A stretch of DNA of 64,000 bases from JAGHKQ01 sp041920565. Lineage in GTDB: Bacteria; Bacillota; Bacilli; Bacillales; Bacillaceae_G. Below, one piece after another: positions 9,370 through 18,634 of this stretch. Within the stretch, counting starts at the first letter, position 1. Each line of letters starts with the position of its first letter. The notes under the pieces were generated by a model. It was given only the letters and a program-made list of their open reading frames with translations. It was not told the origin of the DNA and searched no databases. Location of the stretch: positions 1-64,000 of the forward strand of contig JBHGXS010000133.1 of NCBI GenBank assembly GCA_041920565.1. The letters are read 5' to 3'. Made by a program: the position numbers and the translations under genes.

Positions 9370-10280
9370 TAGGATTTCCGTAAATACTCCAACAAATCGA
9401 CCATTTCTTTCGGCAGCGGAGCTTCGAACTCTAAATATTCGCCGGTTCTTGGATGAGTGAACCCAAGTATGCCTGCATGAAGAGCTTGTCCATCAATCGG
9501 CAACGTTTTTTTCGGTCCGTATTTTGGATCACCGGCAAGAGGATAGCCGATGTATTTCATATGCACGCGGATTTGGTGCGTTCGTCCCGTTTCAAGCTGA
9601 CACTCGATATAAGTAAAATCTCTAAAACGCTCCAACACCTGAAAATGTGTAACAGCGTGCTTGCTGTTTTCTTCCGTTACCGTCATGCTTTGACGATCCG
9701 TTTTATCCCGGCCAATCGGCGCATCAATGGTTCCTTTGTCATGGCCGATGACACCGTGTACAATCGCTTTATAACGGCGTGTAACGGTTTTCTCCACAAG
9801 TTGATTCACCAATGACTCATGTGCCAAATCATTTTTGGCCACCATCAATAACCCGGATGTATCCTTATCGATGCGATGAACAATGCCCGGACGCATAACA
9901 CCGTTAATGCCCGATAAATCTTTGCAATGATACAAAAGACCATTGACCAATGTTCCCGACACATGACCGGGTGCCGGATGGACCACCATGCCTCGCGGCT
10001 TATTCACCACAAGCACATCAGCGTCTTCGTAATAAATATCTAAATCCATTTTCTCGGGGAGCACATCCAACGGTTCCGGCTCAGGCACTTGAACGGTAAT
10101 TGTGTCTCCTTCCTTTACTTTGTAATTGCCTTTTACAGCTTGCCCGTTGACGGTTACCATACCGTCTTTAATCCATTGCTGCACTTGGGAACGGGACCAT
10201 TCTTCATTTACGGAGGACAGCATCTTATCAATCCGTTCCAGATGCTGCTCTGCTGTTGCTTTTATTTCTACGACTTCCAT
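9366..10280 (-). CDS. rluD: RluA-family 23S rRNA pseudouridine synthase (YlyB/RluD type)
   Basis: 304 residues. An N-terminal S4 RNA-binding domain (about 1-80) is followed by the pseudouridine synthase domain with the catalytic-aspartate motif HRIDKDTSG at about residue 140 and GRTHQIRVH at about 233. Modifies uridines of 23S rRNA in the family; the exact position in Bacillus is inferred. Same location as ylyB of B. subtilis, between lspA and pyrR. Its start is 1 base from the lspA stop. Confidence 0.94.
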   Translation of the reverse strand: MEVVEIKATAEQHLERIDKMLSSVNEEWSRSQVQQWIKDGMVTVNGQAVKGNYKVKEGDTITVQVPEPEPLDVLPEKMDLDIYYEDADVLVVNKPRGMVVHPAPGHVSGTLVNGLLYHCKDLSGINGVMRPGIVHRIDKDTSGLLMVAKNDLAHESLVNQLVEKTVTRRYKAIVHGVIGHDKGTIDAPIGRDKTDRQSMTVTEENSKHAVTHFQVLERFRDFTYIECQLETGRTHQIRVHMKYIGYPLAGDPKYGPKKTLPIDGQALHAGILGFTHPRTGEYLEFEAPLPKEMVDLLEYLRKSY

Positions 10281-10281
10281 T

Positions 10282-10737
10282 TTATTTCTCCTTTTTTCTG
10301 CCTTCTAACAATGTTTGAATAAAGATTAGCGCTACACCTACACATAATGCGGAATCGGCTACGTTAAAAACAGGGAAATTGTACGAAAAAATATAGGTAT
10401 GAATGAAATCGACAACTTCCTTGCGAAATACGCGGTCAATGAAGTTTCCAATTGCACCGCCTAAAATAAGTCCTAGAGAAATTCCTAAAAACTTATCTTT
10501 CTTTCCGTATTTTTGGATGTAAAATACGACCGCAATGACGAAAATAATGGTAATGATATAGAAAAACCACATTTGATTTTGCAGGATGCCCCATGCGGCT
10601 CCGCGATTTCGATGAGATGTTATGTATAACACATTGTGTATAATCGGAATGCTCTCACCAAGCTCCATATTTTTGACAATCAGCCATTTTGTAAACTGAT
10701 CGGCCAATATTACTAAAAGTGCAAGTAAATAGAACAT
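10282..10737 (-). CDS. lspA: Lipoprotein signal peptidase (signal peptidase II)
   Basis: 151 residues, four membrane helices. Cleaves the signal peptide of diacylated prolipoproteins such as CtaC of this window. The two catalytic aspartates are in GNFIDR (about residue 103) and FNVADSAL (about residue 128); the conserved NRGAAWG precedes them. Overlap-free but tightly coupled to rluD downstream. Confidence 0.96.
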   Translation of the reverse strand: MFYLLALLVILADQFTKWLIVKNMELGESIPIIHNVLYITSHRNRGAAWGILQNQMWFFYIITIIFVIAVVFYIQKYGKKDKFLGISLGLILGGAIGNFIDRVFRKEVVDFIHTYIFSYNFPVFNVADSALCVGVALIFIQTLLEGRKKEK

Positions 10738-10870
10738 ACAACTCCCCCGCTACGACTTTATATACTTAAGAAATTGTAGCATAGCTTGTCTTTTTTCACA
10801 ATGAACCATATTTTTTGTCAAAGCGGAGGATGAAAAAGTGAAATTGGAAATACAATAATGATGTTGTGTG

Positions 10871-11215
10871 TTATAGAAGTTTTAGTCGCTGATATCCTAA
10901 TTCGTGTACTGTGCGTGTTGTGGGGATGATTTTCAGCTGTTTTATCGACAGCGGCTGCCCCGTTTCCTCACAAATGCCGTATATACCCATATCCATTTTC
11001 AAAAGAGCACGGTTCACATCTTTTAAATCTTCCCGAATATGATGGATGACAAGCTTTTTTTTCATTGCATCGTCATATTGAGAACCGATTTCCCCTATGA
11101 GCTCTTCCCCTAACTCAGAATGGTACTGATGCATACGTTCTTTTTTCAGCCGTGTCTCGAGTTCTTCTTTCATGATTTCCAGTTCAACTTTAATTTCAAT
11201 GTAACCTTCCTTCAC
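10871..11215 (-). CDS. ylyA: DksA/TraR-like protein YlyA
   Basis: 114 residues: an N-terminal coiled-coil region rich in Glu and Lys, then a C-terminal DksA-like fold (MGIYGICEETGQPLSIKQL). DksA-type proteins bind in the RNA polymerase secondary channel. The four zinc-finger cysteines of classical members are reduced here to one, so zinc is probably not bound. Starts with GTG behind GGGGGG. The position between ileS and lspA matches ylyA of B. subtilis, which is reported as a forespore factor acting with sigma-G; that role is inferred. Confidence 0.8.
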   Translation of the reverse strand: MKEGYIEIKVELEIMKEELETRLKKERMHQYHSELGEELIGEIGSQYDDAMKKKLVIHHIREDLKDVNRALLKMDMGIYGICEETGQPLSIKQLKIIPTTRTVHELGYQRLKLL

Positions 11216-11330
11216 ATCAAGCCCCCCTCGGCGTTGTATTGCTTAGGTAAGCTTTAGTGTGTCCGAAATCGAAAGCATTAGCTAACACAAGTTTTTCCTT
11301 TAAAGGTAATGATAAAGTGATAAGCTATAC

Positions 11331-11356
11331 AAAAAAGACTATGCATTCGCATAGCC
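11331..11356 (-). terminator. Terminator after ileS
   Basis: On the minus strand GGCTATGC-GAAT-GCATAGTC (one G-T pair) followed by six T. Confidence 0.85.
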
Positions 11357-11364
11357 TTTTCGTT

Positions 11365-14130
11365 TTATTTCATGTAATTTTCTTTTACAACCTCAGCACA
11401 ACGCGTGCATAATGTCGGATGCTCAGAGTCTTGACCAACTGTCGGAGAAACAACCCAGCAGCGTTCACATGTCTCGCCTTCTGCTTGTTTGACCACAACA
11501 GCCGCATGCTCAAACTTTTGCGCTTCTGCCGGCGCCTGATCCATTGTTCCCGCTAATTCAAAGCCGGAAACAATGAACAGTTGTTTTAAGTTTTCTTCAA
11601 CTGATTCCAGCAATTCCTTCATTTCTTGCGTTGGATATAATATAATGCTTGCATTTAAAGACTTACCAATGATTTTTTCATTGCGCGCCAATTCCAATGC
11701 TTTTAATACATCATCACGAAGAAGCATAAATGCATCCCATTTCTTTTTAAGCAGCTTCGCATCTGCAATCTCTTGTACTTCCGGCATGTCTGTTAGCTGA
11801 ACGCTCTCCTCGCTTACGCCAGGGATGTAGGCCCATACTTCGTCAGCCGTGTGAGGAAGAATCGGTGATACCAGCTTCGTTAAAGAAACAAGCACTTCAT
11901 ATAGAACAGTTTGGATTGCACGACGATCGCGGTTGTTTGCTGCTTCAATGTATAGAATATCTTTTGCGAAATCCAGATAAAAGGCACTTAAGTCGATTGT
12001 ACAGAAGTTATGAACTGCATGATAAATCGCTGCAAACTCGTAATTTTCATATGACTCTTTTACTTTTGCAATCAAGTCATTCAGCTTCACAAGCATATAG
12101 CGGTCTACTTCGCGCAGCTCTTCTGCAGGTAACGCATCGCGAGCAACATCAAAATCAGCTAAGTTTCCTAACAAGAAGCGGAATGTATTACGGATTTTAC
12201 GATATACTTCTGCCACTTGTTTTAAAATGTCATCGGAGATGCGTACATCTGCTTGGTAATCAACAGATGCTACCCAAAGACGCAAAATGTCCGCTCCAAG
12301 CTGGTTCATGATTTTTGCCGGAACAACTACGTTTCCTAATGATTTGCTCATTTTGCGGCCTTCGCCATCTAACACGAAGCCGTGGCTTAATACTCCTTTG
12401 TAAGGCGCCTTTCCTGTTACGGCAACAGCTGTTGACAAGGAAGAGTTAAACCAGCCGCGATATTGGTCGGAGCCTTCCAAGTAAAGGTCAGCCGGACGCT
12501 GCAAGTCATCCCGTTCTTCTAACACTGCTTGGTGGGAAGAACCGGAATCAAACCAAACGTCCATAATATCTGTTTCTTTCTTAAAGATGCCGTTCGGGCT
12601 GGATGGATGCGTAAAGCCTTCCGGCAATAAATCTTTCGCCTCACGTTCAAACCATACGTTAGATCCATGCTCGCGGAATAGCGCCGCTACATGGTCAATG
12701 GTTTCATCTGTAATAATCGCTTCCCCATTCTCACCATAGAATACAGGAATCGGCACTCCCCACGCACGTTGGCGGGAAATACACCAGTCACCGCGATCAC
12801 GCACCATGTTGAACAAGCGCGTTTCGCCCCATGCCGGCACCCATTTCGTATCTTGCACCGCTTGTAACAGCTCTTCGCGGAAATCTTTGATGGAAGCAAA
12901 CCATTGAGCAGTTGCGCGGAAGATAATCGGTTTTTTCGTTCTCCAGTCATGCGGATAGGAGTGAGTGATGAAGGAAAGCTTCAACAGCGCTCCAACTTCA
13001 TCTAGCTTCTCAGTGATCGGTTTGTTAGCTTCATCGTAGAACAATCCTTCAAAACCGGGAGCTTCTTTTGTTAAGTATCCTTTATCATCTACTGGACAGA
13101 GAACATCTAATCCATATTTTTGACCGACTAAAAAGTCATCTTCCCCGTGACCAGGTGCTGTATGAACACAGCCTGTACCTGCATCTGTTGTTACATGTTC
13201 GCCAACCATAACAAGAGAATCACGGCCGTAAAGCGGGTGCTTCGCCACTACGTATTCTAATTCGCTCCCTTTTAACGTACGGACAACTTCCGGACCTTCC
13301 CAACCTAATGTTTTTGTTACTTCTTCTAATAAAGCAGAAGCAATGATGTATTTAGCATCGTTTACATGTACTACACTATATTCTAATTCAGGATGAACGG
13401 AAATTCCAAGGTTAGCCGGAATTGTCCAAGGAGTTGTTGTCCAGATGATGAATTTTTCGTCTCCTTCTAATACCCCTTTTCCGTCTTTTACGTCAAATGC
13501 GACATAAATAGATGCGGAACGCTTATCTTTATATTCAATTTCCGCTTCCGCCAGCGCAGATTCACTTGTCGGGGACCAGTAAACCGGCTTTAATCCTTTG
13601 TAAATATATCCTTTTTTCGCCATGTCGCCAAACACTTTGATTTGTTGTGCTTCGTATTCCGGCTTCAATGTGATGTATGGATTATACCAATCACCGCGGA
13701 CGCCAAGACGTATGAATTGTTCACGTTGACGGTCAATTTGTTCGTATGCATACTCTTCACAAAGCTTGCGGAATTCGGCAACCGTCATTTCTTTTCGTTT
13801 CACACCTTTGTTTGTCAATGCCTGTTCAATCGGCAATCCATGGGTATCCCAACCCGGTACGTATGGAGCACAATAGCCGCTCATGGATTTATAGCGAACA
13901 ATAAAATCCTTTAAAATTTTATTTAAAGCGTGTCCCATATGAATGTCTCCGTTTGCATACGGAGGTCCGTCATGCAAAACAAATAACGGACGATCTTTCG
14001 TACGCTCTTGCACTTTTTCGTAAATATTCATCTCTGCCCATTTTGCTTGTACTTCAGGCTCGCGTTTCGGTAAATTGCCGCGCATCGGAAATTCTGTTTG
14101 CGGCATGAGCAACGTATCTTTGTAGTCCAT
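11365..14130 (-). CDS. ileS: Isoleucyl-tRNA synthetase
   Basis: 921 residues, class I synthetase, bacterial type. The HIGH-like motif is GDIHMGH (about residue 58-64) and the KMSKS motif is in GRKMSKSLGN (about 595). The editing CP1 domain lies between, and a C-terminal zinc finger (CERC...CTRC) closes the protein. The start MDYKDTLLMPQ is chosen for the GGAGG 7 bases upstream; ten further in-frame upstream codons are unlikely. Preceded by an isoleucine T-box. Confidence 0.97.
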   Translation of the reverse strand: MDYKDTLLMPQTEFPMRGNLPKREPEVQAKWAEMNIYEKVQERTKDRPLFVLHDGPPYANGDIHMGHALNKILKDFIVRYKSMSGYCAPYVPGWDTHGLPIEQALTNKGVKRKEMTVAEFRKLCEEYAYEQIDRQREQFIRLGVRGDWYNPYITLKPEYEAQQIKVFGDMAKKGYIYKGLKPVYWSPTSESALAEAEIEYKDKRSASIYVAFDVKDGKGVLEGDEKFIIWTTTPWTIPANLGISVHPELEYSVVHVNDAKYIIASALLEEVTKTLGWEGPEVVRTLKGSELEYVVAKHPLYGRDSLVMVGEHVTTDAGTGCVHTAPGHGEDDFLVGQKYGLDVLCPVDDKGYLTKEAPGFEGLFYDEANKPITEKLDEVGALLKLSFITHSYPHDWRTKKPIIFRATAQWFASIKDFREELLQAVQDTKWVPAWGETRLFNMVRDRGDWCISRQRAWGVPIPVFYGENGEAIITDETIDHVAALFREHGSNVWFEREAKDLLPEGFTHPSSPNGIFKKETDIMDVWFDSGSSHQAVLEERDDLQRPADLYLEGSDQYRGWFNSSLSTAVAVTGKAPYKGVLSHGFVLDGEGRKMSKSLGNVVVPAKIMNQLGADILRLWVASVDYQADVRISDDILKQVAEVYRKIRNTFRFLLGNLADFDVARDALPAEELREVDRYMLVKLNDLIAKVKESYENYEFAAIYHAVHNFCTIDLSAFYLDFAKDILYIEAANNRDRRAIQTVLYEVLVSLTKLVSPILPHTADEVWAYIPGVSEESVQLTDMPEVQEIADAKLLKKKWDAFMLLRDDVLKALELARNEKIIGKSLNASIILYPTQEMKELLESVEENLKQLFIVSGFELAGTMDQAPAEAQKFEHAAVVVKQAEGETCERCWVVSPTVGQDSEHPTLCTRCAEVVKENYMK

Positions 14131-14170
14131 GTCAATTCCTCCATTTGCTTTCTCTTTCATTAGCAGGATA

Positions 14171-14420
14171 GAAAAAAGACCTCCTCATCCCAAAAAAGGG
14201 ACGAGAAGGTCTCCCGCGGTACCACCCTAATAGACTTATAAAAAGTCCTCTTTACATTCTTAACGCGAATGCACGCTGTCGCTTACTTGCTCGTTCAGCT
14301 CAGAACTCCAGGGTGATATTCCTTCTTTTCCTTATTTCGAGCTTCCACCATCCTCGATTCGCTGTATAAGGGAGAAAAGAAGTACTTGTCCCTATCCTCG
14401 TTTTTCAAAAGAATCATTTG
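14171..14420 (-). promoter_or_regulatory. T-box leader (isoleucine) of ileS
   Basis: On the minus strand the T-box core AGGGTGGTACCGCGGGA (14211-14227 region) pairs with uncharged tRNA. It is followed by a terminator (14171-14211, GGTCTTCTCGTCCC/GGGATGAGGAGGTC) and a T run. An ATC triplet, reading Ile, stands in the specifier region at 14315-14317 (GAATATCACC). The leader is about 290 bases long up to ileS. Uncharged tRNA-Ile would stabilise the antiterminator and switch ileS on. Confidence 0.95.
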
Positions 14421-14427
14421 TGATTGA

Positions 14428-14456
14428 ATTATATGTAAAATTGAAAAAAACGTCAA
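14428..14456 (-). promoter_or_regulatory. Sigma-A promoter of ileS
   Basis: On the minus strand TTGACG (14451-14456), 17-base spacer, TATAAT (14428-14433). Start expected near 14420, at the beginning of the T-box leader. Confidence 0.88.
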
Positions 14457-14489
14457 GGCTCTTCTTAGTTTTCCACAGTATTAAAGAAA

Positions 14490-14987
14490 TTATACCGTTT
14501 CTTCCTTCTTTAATACGTCTTCTTCTAATTCTAACAGCTTGTCCCAATCATCATTTGCAAGCATGTCCAACTGCGCTTCCAACAGCATGCGGAAACGTGT
14601 GCGGAATACTTTGGATTGCTTTTTCAACTCTTCAATATCAAAAGCAACCTTACGAGATTTTACAAGCGCTTCGTTAATAATTCGATCCGCATTCTTTTCT
14701 GCTTCGCGAATAATGAGCTTTGCTTCTTTTTGCGCATTGCGTTTTACGTCTTCCGCCGCCTCTTGTGCAATAAGGATAGACTTATTCAACGTGTCTTCAA
14801 TGTTTGCAAAGTGGCTCAGTTTTTCTTGCAATTCCGCTACTCGCTCTTCCAATTCTTTTTTCTCGCGGATCACAAGCTCATAGTCTTTAATAACTTGATC
14901 CAGAAACTCGTTTACTTCATCTTCATCATATCCGCGAAAACCGCGGCTGAATTCCTTATTATGAATATCCAATGGTGTTAAAGGCAC
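14490..14987 (-). CDS. divIVA: Cell-division/polarity protein DivIVA
   Basis: 165 residues. Coiled-coil protein that binds negatively curved membrane at the septum and poles. The N-terminal lipid-binding domain PLTPLDIHNKEFSRGFRGYDEDEVNEF is followed by long heptad repeats. It starts with GTG (…GTGCCTTTAACACC…) behind GGAGGTG, giving the family N terminus MPLTP; a longer in-frame reading is discarded. Located downstream of ylmH as in B. subtilis. No clear terminator separates it from the ileS promoter. Confidence 0.96.
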   Translation of the reverse strand: MPLTPLDIHNKEFSRGFRGYDEDEVNEFLDQVIKDYELVIREKKELEERVAELQEKLSHFANIEDTLNKSILIAQEAAEDVKRNAQKEAKLIIREAEKNADRIINEALVKSRKVAFDIEELKKQSKVFRTRFRMLLEAQLDMLANDDWDKLLELEEDVLKKEETV

Positions 14988-15077
14988 AAACGCCACCTCC
15001 AAGTAGTCATTTTTGTTACAATTTTTGTTACATGTTGTTTTCGACAAAAAACATCGCATTTCCTTCTCAAAAGCGAT

Positions 15078-15851
15078 TTATTTTCGTATTTCGAAGACGA
15101 TTTTCCACTTATCTCGCTTCGATTTCCCATCAATTGACAACAATTTGCTTCGGCCGTATCCCCGTACTGAAAGAACGTCACCTTCCAAGCATTCGAATGA
15201 AGATTGTTCAATCGTTTTCCAATTCACTTTGACGAGACCGCCTTTTACTAACGGCTGCACCTTTTGACGGGACAGATTGAACATTTCAGCGATAAGAACA
15301 TCCAAACGCAAAGATGACACCGTTCCTGTTTTCTCTTGCCATTTTTCTTGCACAACAGCAATGGTTTCGACAGGAACGGCACGAACAGACACTTTCGCTC
15401 GTCCGATTGATTCCAAATTCATGATGATATAATCGGCAATCTCCTTAGCCACAACCATCTGTACTATATCACCGTGGAGCACTATATCTCCATACTTTTC
15501 GCGCTTTAAGCCAAGAGACATTAAAGCGCCCAAGACTTGACGATGCTCAATGTTATGAAATTTTGCCGCATAATCGACTTGCAGGAGCTCCACGCTGAAA
15601 TCTTGCATTTCAGGCTCTACATAGGACGGACATATGAAGGCTCGTTTTCGTTCCGCTTCAGGTGCAGCTCCGTAAAAATGTACGGATACATCTGCATGGG
15701 TGCCGATCACAAGCTTTATAATTTGCTGTTCGCGTGGATCTAAAAAGTCGGTCAATTTTGTCTTGTGATAGTGTTCAGCTGCTTCCTTCCATTCCATCAC
15801 TTTATCAACAAAGACCGCCTCTTCCTCCCGAAAATGATCATAAATACTCAT
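15078..15851 (-). CDS. ylmH: RNA-binding S4-domain protein YlmH
   Basis: 257 residues with a C-terminal S4 domain (about 180-240; RLDVLIAEMFNLSRQKVQPLVKGG). In B. subtilis and relatives YlmH binds RNA and has been linked to rescue of stalled ribosomal complexes. Sits in the ylm cluster near divIVA; ribosome site weak, start 6 bases after ylmG. Confidence 0.92.
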   Translation of the reverse strand: MSIYDHFREEEAVFVDKVMEWKEAAEHYHKTKLTDFLDPREQQIIKLVIGTHADVSVHFYGAAPEAERKRAFICPSYVEPEMQDFSVELLQVDYAAKFHNIEHRQVLGALMSLGLKREKYGDIVLHGDIVQMVVAKEIADYIIMNLESIGRAKVSVRAVPVETIAVVQEKWQEKTGTVSSLRLDVLIAEMFNLSRQKVQPLVKGGLVKVNWKTIEQSSFECLEGDVLSVRGYGRSKLLSIDGKSKRDKWKIVFEIRK

Positions 15852-15857
15852 AAAAGA

Positions 15858-16127
15858 TTAATACCACCCAAGCATTCTGAATAGAGACTGCAGACCGTAG
15901 CTTGCAAAGCGCAGTGCAAGAATCGCTACGATCGGAGAAATATCAATCATACCGATTGGCGGGATAATTCGTCGAAACGGTTCTAAAAACGGCTCCGTAA
16001 TTCTTGCTAAAAAGTAACCGAAGCTCGAATCACGAACGCCCGGAAACCAGGAAAGCAATATGTACACGATCAATACCCAGTAATAGATGTTGAATAATTG
16101 TAATAGAATATATGCTACAAAGCTCAT
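15858..16127 (-). CDS. ylmG: YggT-family membrane protein YlmG
   Basis: 89 residues with two membrane helices (about 5-25 and 62-82) and the YggT signature WFPGVRDSSFGYFLARITEPFLEPFRRIIPPIG. Role unclear; homologues affect division or nucleoid and plastid distribution. Always next to sepF in Bacilli, as here (6-base gaps on both sides). Confidence 0.92.
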   Translation of the reverse strand: MSFVAYILLQLFNIYYWVLIVYILLSWFPGVRDSSFGYFLARITEPFLEPFRRIIPPIGMIDISPIVAILALRFASYGLQSLFRMLGWY

Positions 16128-16133
16128 GAAGCT

Positions 16134-16586
16134 TTACCACCTCTTCGCGTTATTGTCTTCGTCCTCTCCGAACAGCTCGGAAATGGCTCCTACGATATCA
16201 ACATTTTCAGGAGTACAAATAAATGTTTTCACCCCAAGCTTTTGAATGTCTCCTCCTATTGCATAAACGGTGCCGCTTAAAAAATCTACGATGCGGAGCG
16301 CTTGATCGTTCGACATGCGCTGCAAGTTAATTACTACAGCACGTCGATTTTTTAAGTTGTCGGCAATTGCTTGTGCTTCTGAATATGCTCTCGGCTCCAG
16401 AAGCACTACCTTTGCCGAATTTTTCGCTTTTTCAATGCTTACTACATTTTGCTTTTGCGGCATTTTCGGCAACGCAATATCTTCCTCATATTGCTGATAT
16501 TGCTGTTCTTGTTCAAGCTTCATTTGTTCTTCTCTCTCCTCCGGTGTGTCAAAGAAAAAATATTTTACTTTATTTGACCAACTCAT
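16134..16586 (-). CDS. sepF: Cell-division protein SepF
   Basis: 150 residues, the usual length. An N-terminal amphipathic membrane helix (MSWSNKVKYFFFDT) is followed by an acidic or glutamine-rich linker and a C-terminal SepF domain (about 60-140; VVINLQRM, DFLSGTVYAIGG) that polymerises and binds the FtsZ C-terminal tail. Acts at the Z-ring together with FtsA encoded further along this window. Confidence 0.96.
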   Translation of the reverse strand: MSWSNKVKYFFFDTPEEREEQMKLEQEQQYQQYEEDIALPKMPQKQNVVSIEKAKNSAKVVLLEPRAYSEAQAIADNLKNRRAVVINLQRMSNDQALRIVDFLSGTVYAIGGDIQKLGVKTFICTPENVDIVGAISELFGEDEDNNAKRW

Positions 16587-16600
16587 ACTTTTTCTCCTCC

Positions 16601-17278
16601 CTATTTTTCATTGCCTACCAAGATTGTACCCAATCGTATATAAGTAGCTCCTTCTTCAATCGCAATTTTATGATCATTCGACATGCCCATGGACAATTCC
16701 GTACACGGCGCATATGGCAAGTTCAATGCTTGTACATCTTGCTGCAATGTTTTAAGCATACGAAAACATGTGCGGATTTGCTGTTCATCATCCGTATACG
16801 GAGCCATCGTCATTAAGCCTACTACATGAATTTTATTGTAGGAAGCAAGCTCCTGTATAAATGAAAGCACTTCATCTGGATGCAGCCCATGCTTGGCCTC
16901 CTCAAAGGAAGTGTTCACTTGCACAAAGCATTTCACTTGTTTTTCTGCTCTCTTTTGAATTTCCGCTGCAAGAGATAAGCGATCGAGAGAATGCAGATAA
17001 TCCAGTTTATTGATCACATCTCTTACCTTTCGTGTTTGAATGGACCCAATAAAGTGCCAAACGGCCCCGTCTTTTATTTTCTCATACTTTTGCAAAAATC
17101 CTTCATTTCGATTTTCCCCTATATGCCGAATTCCGGCGGCCAATACTTCCTGAGTTGTATCTAATCCTACTGTTTTTGTGACAGCAATGATGTTTATTTC
17201 CTCCGGTGAACGGTTGACGCGTTCACATACGGCTTGAATTTCCTTTTGTACATGCTGCACATTTTCTGCTGCTGACAA
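16601..17278 (-). CDS. ylmE: YggS-family pyridoxal-phosphate homeostasis protein YlmE
   Basis: 225 residues if started at TTG (LSAAENVQHVQ), 9 bases after GGAGG and 4 bases past the ylmD stop; an upstream start would run 20 bases into ylmD and place no ribosome site. Non-enzymatic PLP carrier with the alanine-racemase N-terminal barrel fold. The PLP lysine is in IIAVTKTV (about residue 36); GENRNEGFLQKYE and LSMGMSNDH are family marks. The TTG start suggests low translation. Confidence 0.9.
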   Translation of the reverse strand: MSAAENVQHVQKEIQAVCERVNRSPEEINIIAVTKTVGLDTTQEVLAAGIRHIGENRNEGFLQKYEKIKDGAVWHFIGSIQTRKVRDVINKLDYLHSLDRLSLAAEIQKRAEKQVKCFVQVNTSFEEAKHGLHPDEVLSFIQELASYNKIHVVGLMTMAPYTDDEQQIRTCFRMLKTLQQDVQALNLPYAPCTELSMGMSNDHKIAIEEGATYIRLGTILVGNEK

Positions 17279-17282
17279 CTGC

Positions 17283-18104
17283 TCACTCCTCCTTAAAGCC
17301 AATGAAACTTAGCATTCGTCCTGTTTTCCCTTTGTCCCTCCGATGTGAAAAGAACAGCGTTTCTTCACAGCTAGTACAAAGAGAAGAAACGAGAATTTGT
17401 TCTTCTTTCACACCCGCTTGAATACATAATAAGCGGTTTACCTCCTTTAAGTCCAGTGCGTATTGCCCTTCAGAAACCGTACGAAAAGGGAGAACAGCAT
17501 GATGCAACACTTGTTTTACTTCGTTTATCACACGGTCATCCACTACGTAACAACAGGATTCAATAGCCGGCCCAATGGCAACGTGAATATCCGCAAGATC
17601 AATATGCTCTTCTTGCGTCCACTTTGCAATCATCTCACCTGCGATATTTTTGGCCGTTCCCTTCCAGCCGGCATGTGCCAGACCGATAAAACCGGCAGCT
17701 GGAGCATAAAAGAACAATGGGACACAGTCGGCATAGCAGGAAGTTAACAAGATATTCGTTTCATTTGTATAAATGCCATCAGTTCCCTGTATCCCATCAG
17801 CGTACTGAAATACCCCTTTTCCTCTATGCTCCCTTGTTACTTTTTGCACTCGATTGTCGTGGATTTGTTCCGAACAAATCCATGTATCCAATGAAAAATC
17901 AAGCTTAGAAGCCAATATTTTTCGATTTTGATGAACAACGGCTTCGCTGTCATTTACATGCAGTCCTAAATTTAAAGAAGAATACTGCCCTTCACTTACT
18001 CCATCTTCTTTCGTTGTAAATCCCACCGTTAATGTATGGTTCTGAGATTCCCAAGGGCTTAAACGCATAATACCTTTGTCATATTGAAATGGTTCTTGCC
18101 TCAT
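17283..18104 (-). CDS. ylmD: Multi-copper polyphenol oxidoreductase/YfiH-family protein YlmD
   Basis: 273 residues. The family (DUF152, PgeF/YfiH) hydrolyses or phosphorolyses purine nucleosides in characterised members. The zinc ligands fit TSCYADCVPL, LAHAGWKGT and GPAIESCCYVV. Same order as in B. subtilis (ylmC-ylmD-ylmE). Start with GAGGAG upstream. Confidence 0.92.
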   Translation of the reverse strand: MRQEPFQYDKGIMRLSPWESQNHTLTVGFTTKEDGVSEGQYSSLNLGLHVNDSEAVVHQNRKILASKLDFSLDTWICSEQIHDNRVQKVTREHRGKGVFQYADGIQGTDGIYTNETNILLTSCYADCVPLFFYAPAAGFIGLAHAGWKGTAKNIAGEMIAKWTQEEHIDLADIHVAIGPAIESCCYVVDDRVINEVKQVLHHAVLPFRTVSEGQYALDLKEVNRLLCIQAGVKEEQILVSSLCTSCEETLFFSHRRDKGKTGRMLSFIGFKEE

Positions 18105-18211
18105 ATAAAACTCCTCATTGCGAGAATTATGGTACTTCTTGTCTATTTTACCATACTTTTATTCTTTCATGACGATGACTTATAAAAAAGAAAGAAATGT
18201 AACATTTTTAA

Positions 18212-18484
18212 TTAAAACGTAGTAATTTCTGCAGACTCCGGTTGATGGAATTCCTGATTTGCTCGAACAAGAATGACATCTTCTCCAATTTTAACAATAT
18301 GCTTCCACGGAATGACGACCTCCTCCTCCTTTCCAAAAAACCCAAGCATTTTCCCTGGTCTGGCAATAATAACCGCCTCAATCTTTCCGGTATTTAAATC
18401 AATTTCAATATCTCCTATATTTCCAAGCTTTCTTCCATCCGATACGTTCACAACATCTTTTAGCTGAAATTCTGAAATACGCAT
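18212..18484 (-). CDS. ylmC: PRC-barrel protein YlmC/YmxH (YlmC family sporulation protein)
   Basis: 90 residues. PRC-barrel fold (LKDVVNVSDGRKLGNIGDIEID) of the YlmC/YmxH family, conserved in spore formers and of unknown mechanism. Start MRISEFQLK behind GGAGAGGTG; eight upstream in-frame residues are discarded. Lies directly after sigG, the usual place. Confidence 0.9.
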   Translation of the reverse strand: MRISEFQLKDVVNVSDGRKLGNIGDIEIDLNTGKIEAVIIARPGKMLGFFGKEEEVVIPWKHIVKIGEDVILVRANQEFHQPESAEITTF

Positions 18485-18604
18485 GTTTTCACCTCTCCTT
18501 TTGTACATTATATGAGACAGACCATGTCTCTATGAACCTTACGGTTGATTTCATGTTTTGATTCACCTATCAATTCGGTAATTGAAATTAAAAACCCATA
18601 AAAT

Positions 18605-18632
18605 AAAAAACTGCTCGTGCATATACGAGCAG
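18605..18632 (-). terminator. Terminator after sigG
   Basis: On the minus strand CTGCTCGT-ATATGC-ACGAGCAG followed by six T. Confidence 0.88.
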
Positions 18633-18634
18633 TT

